64,000 nucleotides of DNA from Parascedosporium putredinis. Taxonomy: Eukaryota; Ascomycota; Sordariomycetes; Microascales; Microascaceae. Within the stretch, counting starts at the first letter, position 1, and each line of letters opens with the position of its first letter. The position numbers were made by a program, and so were the translations under genes. Location of the stretch: positions 1,116,001 to 1,180,000 of the forward strand of contig CASHTG010000020.1 of NCBI GenBank assembly GCA_949357655.1. Direction: 5' to 3'. A model generated the notes under the pieces. That model searched no databases, was not told the DNA's origin, and saw only the letters and a program-made list of their open reading frames with translations. Shown here piece after piece: positions 58,527 to 64,000 of this stretch.

Positions 58527-60781
58527 GGCGGAAATGGTGGGCGTTGCTTGCCCAGTGTCCTACTAGCTCAAGGTAGAGTAATGGGTGATCTCGGTTCACG
58601 AACCGTTTCAGATGGGTGAGGGCGATAGTTTGGGAGAGAACTCTCCTACTTTCCCAACGCAGGCGACAATCAGGTCGGCGGTGCGAAATTAGCAGAGTTA
58701 ACCTGCAAAAGTATCGAGGCCGAGACCGAGGCCGTGGACGGTCAAGGGTTGGGTGGGTATTTGCAGAGGGATTCGAAAAGAGGGACGAAGTTTGATTTCG
58801 GGTTTTGGGGGCTTGAAGCTTGGTCTCGGGATGAACTCGAGCGGGTCCCACTGCGCCGGTGCCCAATGCAGGGTGCACTGCAGCTGCCACCGCCAATGCG
58901 CAGGTACTATTACGCTACGAACGTGGATGGGTCAATCGATTGCGAATGTCAGTGTGCAGGAGCTCGGTCGCTCTGCTCAATGTCTGCACGGAAGCTGAAA
59001 GTCGGGGGTTAGGGACGCTAAGCAAAGTGGTGTAAGATTAGATGAAGAAAACTAATCCGGGGTTTACTCGATATCTTCATCCATCGCACGCACATGCACG
59101 CGGGAAGAGATGTGTGTGTGATTTCAATTCTGTTGGACGGGATTGAACGCATGAGTAAACTCCCCTTCTGACGACTGAGGGGAGCGGGAGCCGCCTTTTT
59201 AATATGATGGGATCTCAGTATTGTTTCATAGACTATCTAGCGGGCTTATTCGCTTCAGGGACACGCCCAGACAAGACAAGAACGGGGTGGATCGCCAAAT
59301 GCGCATAGCATTGCATTTGCTCTGCCCTGCCCAGTAGTGCCACTATTGACTCGACCCCAGGTTTTTGCTCTTTGATCCATGTTCAAGCTAGTGTAATCAA
59401 ACAAGTAACACCTAATGCTGGCTCTTTGATAACTTAAAATGATAGCAAGAGGCTCCTCTTCGCCAAGTCAACCAGTTCCTTTCACGATGTCATCGAAGGT
59501 TTCCGCTTTTGTTTTCACAGGAAATCTTTCTAGGACTTGTGACCTTCCCTCTTTCACTATCGTCGGTAGTCGCAAAAAGCAGCTCTTGGAGAGACGGGCT
59601 GGCAATGCACGCCTTAATTTCTAGAACGTTTTTTTGATGCAGGGTCCTTTGTGGTGCTGGTTCCCGCTCGCGTCAGCCCGCCCGCGCAACCAAATTTCAA
59701 TTTGATGCAAGTCTACAGTGTGTTCTTGAGAGTTCAAACACATTGAAGTCGTGCTGTCCGCTCAGGTCTCGCGTGGGACAGAGGTACCAGATAATTGAAC
59801 CCTTGTTCAAACTACTGGGGCGCACGCAAACTCTGTAACAACTCGAGTGCCTTGGAGGCCCCACTACCATCAATCAGCGGGCACCTTGCTTAAACGACGT
59901 AGGAATGCTAAACTCCATCAGATTGCAGGAATGCTCCCCATGAAGCGTTCTGACGCGTTCTTTGGTGGGATGATGGTCGAACTTCAATTCTATCATTTCT
60001 CTCGTTCCTTTCTCCGCCACCTTCGCTCGTTGTGAAACGATGGCGATGTGAAGATGGGTGTACTTGAGAGAGAGGAGTCTGTTCTGGGAGTGGATCATAG
60101 ATATCCATCCACGGATTTCTCTTTTATGCGGTTGTTGGCGGGCGCCACCACACGACTTCACGGTCACTGACAACTCGACTACAAGACCGATAACACGCCT
60201 TGCCCTTCTGGGTGGCACGCAGATGTTACATGGCTACCTATCTATAGCGCTCGATGGCCAAATCGGTATAGTGGTGTTGTGCATTCTTCGGCAGATGTTA
60301 GGCAGCGATTTAGCGACCCGGAAGGCTCGGTCACCCACCCTCCTCCGAAGAGCATTCCTCCATCTCGTGTGTGGGAACATTGTTCTTCAAGCCATGGAAA
60401 AGCGTCATTGTTTAATATCGGGAGGGACTTTAGGGGTGAACAAAGATAATGCAGTAAAGCCAAGGCTAGATCATAAATAATTTCCTATCTAAAGAATAAC
60501 AAAGCACACCGTCGCTGATTAACGCCTAGTTGAGATTACTTGAAAGAAAAAGAATTGGTAAGGAAATGGACCAAGTCGCGCCTGTCTCCCTGTCATTGTG
60601 CCACAAGTCCGCGCCGTCGACGGTTTGGGGCGGAGTCCTCGACAGAAGGTCCAACAGTTGACAGTGCTGCTGTAGGCTCAAGCGCCGCTCAGCGACGCAT
60701 ATTGGGCCTATGGACCTTAGAGTGCGCATATCTGAATCGAAACAATACGTTGATGAGGCCCTATGGATTTGACCCGGTATT
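58527..60781. other. 2.3 kb without a recognisable gene
   Basis: Upstream region of Hook and downstream region of the I9-inhibitor gene. Frames are short and motif-free. No repeats of note. Confidence 0.45.
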
Positions 60782-61188
60782 CTAGTTGGTGATGGAGACC
60801 CGCTGGTCCTCCTCGACCGTGATGTATTCGCCTCCCCACTTCTGGATGGTGTCCACTACGTCAGCGGACACGATGGCGTGGAACCCGCTATCACACCCGT
60901 TAGCTTTCAAACCCAGATCCAACGAGCATATATCTCTAGACCCTCATCATCTCCAATAGAGGCGTAGGGGAAAATGTTGGGGTCACGGAGGAGGACCTAC
61001 TTGATGAACTTGAACTCGTGCGTGATCTTGCCGCCCGCCTTCTGGATCGCGGCCTTGGCCTGGTCGATGAGGCTGCTGACTCTCGGCGCATCGCGGTTAT
61101 AGGTAACGAGGACGGACTTCTCAACTCCGACAGACAGAACTCCGGGAGCGAGGGCGAGGGCGCCGGCGAGGATAGCAAAGGGCCGCAT
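60782..61188 (-). CDS. I9-type proteinase inhibitor with signal peptide
   Basis: An intact two-exon gene (61188-61001, 60887-60782), 97 residues. The start MRPFAILAGALALAPGVLSV is a clear signal peptide. The mature part matches the inhibitor I9 fold, which is the fold of subtilisin propeptides and of yeast Pbi2, the inhibitor of vacuolar proteinase B. It shows KSVLVTYNRDAPRVSSLID, AIQKAGGKITHEFKFI, then GFHAIVSADVVDTIQKWGGE and the end YITVEEDQRVSITN. Splicing splits a codon AA|C to Asn before GFHA, at a GTAGGT donor and a GATAG acceptor. Classic Pbi2 lacks a signal peptide, so this one is probably secreted or delivered to the vacuole through the ER. Its target would be a subtilisin-like protease, either its own or an external one. 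Confidence 0.82.
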
Positions 61189-61696
61189 TTTCAGGAGGTG
61201 GCGAAGGGCGGAGGGTGTGCGGTGCGTGGTGGATATCGGGGGTAACTTCTGTGTGGATAATCGGCGGATCTTTCGAATCGCAAAGATCGCAGTAAAATGC
61301 GATAGTCGTTCAGTGGTTGGGAGGTTTGATCTCGAAAATGCTGCTAGCGTGACTGCGTTGACTTTTGTTTGCGGAGGTTAAAGGGAAGATGGGGGAGGCG
61401 TGGTGATCGCATGTGCAGATGGGGTCGTCTCTTTGTCTTGTCGCCTAGTCATCAGAGCGGCTGGTGGTGGAATGACAGACGAGAACAGCTGGTGACAGTT
61501 GTAAGAATAGAGTCGTCAAAGAGCGCTCGTGCTCGAGAAGAGCATCCATCAAGCGTATATTTTGTCGAAATATATAGCTATTTTAATTGAGTTTGAGATC
61601 AGATTTTAGAACTGAACGGGTATTATATGATATTAATGCTGCCTAGAGAAAATTGGAATATCTGGCCTGGCAAGCGATGAAGGTGGATATGCTCTT
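61189..61696. other. Short gap between two minus-strand genes
   Basis: About 500 bases holding the promoter of the inhibitor gene and the 3' end of the coiled-coil gene. No gene seen. Confidence 0.5.
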
Positions 61697-62575
61697 TTAA
61701 CGCTGGCTGTTGGCCGTACTCGGCCGACTCTCCGTATCCCCCAAATCTCTCTACTCTCCTGCTCCAATGTCTTCATGGCCGTCGCTACCTCGCCTAACTT
61801 TGCGACAACGTCCAGCACGCCTTGGTTGACGCGTTGGAAATACTGATCATTCGCCTCCCTCCTCTTCCTGGCGAGTAATATGTCGACCTCGGTTTCCTCC
61901 TCAAGCTTCGCCTCGAGTCGGTCGATCCCGCCTCCGCCGCTCCCAGGGCGGGCCGCGCTATTCGTACCGGCCGTTTTGAGCGTATCCGCAACATCGCCCG
62001 TGGCCCTAGTCGAATCAACGAGACCCGTCCCTTTTAGGTTACGCAGTTCCTCGGTGCCGGTAGCCCCGCCGGTTTCCTTCACCGTCTCAATCACGTCGTC
62101 CGCCTCGCTTCGAGCCCAGGCCTGGGCTAGTGCTATCTGCGCAGCCCTCAGCTCGGCGAGTTTGCGATCGTGATCGGGGCCGAAAACGTGGGTGCCCCCG
62201 ACGCGGAGAGCTCCACCTCCTCGAGGGTCGCTTGCATGTCCGCCCAGAGGGCATCGGTCCTGTCCCCGCTACGGGCGCTGTCTCCCGTCTTCAGGCTTCG
62301 AATCGGCCTCCCCGGTATTGAAGGGGCGAGGGAGCCGTTGGCCCCTAAGGTTCGTTGCGAGGCTGTCTGGCCGGCGAGGGCAGCGGTTCTGGCTGATGCC
62401 TGGGGCGGGGCCCCAGGAACCAGGACGCCTGGAATTGTGACATGGGAGGCGGAGGCAGAGGGATGGAGGAAGAGGCTGGGTGGTGGAATGCGCTGTTTTC
62501 CCTTGCTCTTGAGTGGTTGCGACATGGCTACATGTTGGGCGGCCCCTTCTTCACCTTCAAAAGGGTTATCGTCAT
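61697..62575 (-). CDS. Conserved fungal coiled-coil protein of unknown function
   Basis: A single-exon gene of about 293 residues when three missing bases are allowed for. The likely start is the ATG at 62575 with one base missing right after it, giving a DDNPFEGEEGAAQHV start; an in-frame ATG at 62525 (MSQPLKSKGKQR) needs no correction and is the fallback. Next come a disordered Pro/Ser region, RTDALWADMQATLEEVELSA, a shift at the GGGG run near 62197, and HVFGPDHDRKLAELRAAQIA with the helix ALAQAWARSEADD. The last helical segment is RLEAKLEEETEVDILLARKR followed by YFQRVNQGVLDVVAKL. A third shift at the GGGGG run near 61740 leads to TAA 61697-61699. I do not recognise the function; two long helices suggest a complex subunit. 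Confidence 0.68.
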
Positions 62576-62898
62576 GGTTCACGGCGAGATGGGATCATGG
62601 GCCCCATTGGAGAATGTGGTGCACGGACCAGGGTCAATCCGGATGACTAAGATGGTACGATGCTTGTTGGGTCAAGCGGAAAATGGTGGCTCCGTTCCGA
62701 AAATGGCTCTTTGGCCTAAGGCAATTGGAGGCTAGCCCCGCCGATTTTTGCATAGGGTTTTCGTGTGCCCTACCAAAATTCCCGTGACAAGAGAGGTCAA
62801 ATCTAGTGGCCGCGAACATCCTCCACTAACTTTTCCCCCTCGATCTATTCAACAGCCACCCATCCACCCCATCACCACGAGTTTCGCAGGATAAACCG
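62576..62898. other. Divergent promoter of coiled-coil gene and RPS23
   Basis: About 320 bases between the two transcription units, ending at the donor of the RPS23 leader intron. No gene seen. Confidence 0.45.
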
Positions 62899-63095
62899 GT
62901 ATGTATTAACCCTCCTTGGACCTTCATCATGGATTCAAACGCAGCATTGTGATACTCCCAATCCCCGATTACCTTGCAAGCGCGATCGCTGTCGAAAAAA
63001 ACCGAAATACCCTCGCCTCTCCCCCGATCAAGAAATTCACATCCAAGCACAAGAGGCTATCCTTCCAGTCGCTGACCGATTTTGATCTCTCGCAG
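62899..63095 (+). other. Probable 5' UTR intron of RPS23
   Basis: A GTATGT donor at 62899, a GCTGAC branch site at 63071-63076 and a TCGCAG acceptor at 63090-63095, just five bases before the ATG. Leader introns are common in fungal ribosomal protein genes. No snoRNA boxes were seen in it. Confidence 0.6.
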
Positions 63096-63100
63096 CAAAC

Positions 63101-63638
63101 ATGCCTCGTGGTCTCAACTCCGCCCGAAAGCTGCGGACTAACCGCAAGGACCAGAAATGGGCCGACCTTGCCTACAAGAAGCGAGCTCTTGGAACCGCCT
63201 TCAAGTCCTCGCCCTTCGGTGGCTCCTCCCACGCTAAGGGAATCGTTCTCGAGAAGATCGGTGTCGAGGCCAAGCAGCCCAACTCCGCTATCCGAAAGTG
63301 TGTCCGTGTCAAGCTCATCAAGAACGGAAAGAACGTCACTGCCTTCGGTATGCTAGTCCCCTCCCTGTGGTGCGACTTGTTGTCGAGATTTTTCCTCGGG
63401 GCCCCAGTGGCAATTACCCATCCACAACAACGCCGTTGCTAATAAAACATTGTAACTAGTCCCCAACGACGGTTGTCTCAACTTCGTTGACGAGAACGAC
63501 GAGGTCCTCCTTGCCGGTTTCGGTCGCAAGGGCAAGGCCAAGGGTGATATTCCCGGTGTCCGATTCAAGGTTGTCAAGGTCTCTGGTGTCGGTCTTCTCG
63601 CCCTATGGAAGGAGAAGAAGGAGAAGCCCAGGTCGTAA
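63101..63638 (+). CDS. RPS23: 40S ribosomal protein S23 (uS12)
   Basis: The decoding-centre protein of the small ribosomal subunit. Exons 63101-63347 and 63460-63638 give 141 residues without frame errors. [20 protein letters not shown] is the start; the CAAACATG context is strong. The highly conserved [53 protein letters not shown] and [20 protein letters not shown] follow, ending KEKKEKPRS. The KQPNSAIRK loop contains the Pro that is hydroxylated in eukaryotes. Intron 2 splits the codon of the Val before PNDG (G|TC). Yeast Rps23 has a few extra N-terminal residues (145 in all). Confidence 0.98.
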
Positions 63639-63865
63639 ACGAAGAGAAAAAGGAATGAACTTGTCCATTTTGAGGAGTCATGGGTTGGTTTTCATCGGCA
63701 TTCTCGGCAAAGGGTGTCTAGAAAAAATATAACACGATTGATGTTTTGATCATAAACGTCGACGTACTTTCCTGCCACGACTTCACACATTATCCAATTG
63801 TGCCTCTATTGGTCTAATTAGGAGTTTTTCTTTAGATACAATGTTGTACAGTCTAACTTGAGGGT
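63639..63865. other. Gap between convergent genes
   Basis: The RPS23 3' UTR and the 3' side of the partial gene at the right edge. No gene seen. Confidence 0.5.
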
Positions 63866-64000
63866 CTACGCCAAAATAGGCACGGGCTCTTCCTCCTCAT
63901 CCCGTTTCACATATCGTACAAGATAATCCGCTCCCAACCCCAAGCTGATGGTGCCACCCGTAATCCAACATCCATTGACGAACCACCACCAGCAGTCTTT
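63866..64000 (-). CDS. C-terminal end of a membrane protein, cut by the window edge
   Basis: The minus strand from 64000 is open for 44 codons to TAG at 63866-63868 and reads as a credible protein end. An aromatic segment CWWWFVNGCW is followed by a hydrophobic stretch (ITGGTISLGLGADYLV) that looks like a membrane helix, then RYVKRDEEEEPVPILA as a charged tail. The composition is unlike chance translation. The rest of the gene lies outside the window, so the family cannot be named. Confidence 0.55.
   Translation of the reverse strand, partial: KDCWWWFVNGCWITGGTISLGLGADYLVRYVKRDEEEEPVPILA

Noticed and set aside
5854..62575. Widespread pseudogenisation or programmed frameshifting as cause of the broken frames
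   Set aside because: Breaks hit essential genes (Adk1, HEM13, Atg8), read as deletions, sit mostly at homopolymers, and leave all other residues conserved; sequencing error explains this better.
1..64000. tRNA, 5S rRNA, spliceosomal RNA and telomere-repeat signals
   Set aside because: Scanned by eye for B-box (GGTTCGA-type), 5S and U6 core words and TTAGGG runs on both strands; only isolated partial matches without the rest of the gene were found.
1..64000. A secondary-metabolite or defence gene cluster
   Set aside because: The genes are housekeeping or trafficking functions on mixed strands with no shared pathway; a single alpha/beta hydrolase and one secreted protein do not make a cluster.

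Overview
The window is nuclear DNA of a filamentous ascomycete (Pezizomycotina, most likely a Sordariomycete). The evidence is the gene content (Hook endosomal adaptor, HbrB/Bit61, Ama1-type APC/C activator, Ldb1/PtaB co-regulator, small secreted Cys-rich protein), short introns with GTRAGT donors and CTAAC/CTGAC branch sites, long pyrimidine-rich leaders, and 18 genes on both strands separated by long non-coding gaps. I see no operon, tRNA, rRNA or CRISPR array.

Layout: a conserved protein of unknown function (0.6-1.2 kb), a small mitochondrial-type protein (4.4 kb), a Syn8-like SNARE (5.9 kb), an Ama1/Cdc20-family WD40 protein on the minus strand (7.5-10.1 kb) head to head with the HOPS subunit Vam6/Vps39 (11.2-14.6 kb), a Gon7-like KEOPS subunit (15.0 kb), and the TORC2-associated HbrB protein (18.0-20.6 kb). 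Then comes a gene-poor, more AT-rich island (20.6-24.7 kb) holding a possible helicase fragment and a possible Copia-type LTR. Next are Ldb1/PtaB with a 67-Gln tract (26.7-29.4 kb), an alpha/beta hydrolase (33.3 kb), a long gap with microsatellites, a small secreted Cys-rich protein (41.1 kb), Atg8 (42.5 kb), coproporphyrinogen III oxidase (45.4 kb), a SWIM zinc-finger protein of Sws1/Shu2 type (47.3 kb), proteasome subunit Rpn8 (48.6 kb), adenylate kinase (53.3 kb), the Hook adaptor (55.4-58.5 kb), an I9-type proteinase inhibitor with a signal peptide (60.8 kb), a coiled-coil protein of unknown function (61.7 kb), ribosomal protein uS12/Rps23 (63.1 kb), and the last 44 residues of a membrane protein leaving the right edge.

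The dominant unusual signal is technical. Fourteen of the 18 complete genes need frame corrections, more than 30 in all. Nearly every one can be read as one or two missing bases rather than an extra base, mostly in C or G runs. When the missing bases are allowed for, exon phases and total lengths become exact multiples of three in most genes (Vam6, HbrB, Ldb1, Hook, Adk1, Syn8 and others). This fits homopolymer under-calling in the assembly, not pseudogenes. Gene models below are described through these breaks; coordinates are those of the sequence as given.

Most genes are housekeeping or trafficking: Vam6 (vacuole fusion), Syn8 (endosomal SNARE), Hook (dynein on endosomes), Atg8 (autophagy), Rpn8 (proteasome) and HbrB (TORC2). 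I see no cluster with one shared pathway and no convincing undescribed system. The best candidates for new biology are the secreted Cys-rich protein, the signal-peptide I9 inhibitor and the uncharacterised conserved proteins.
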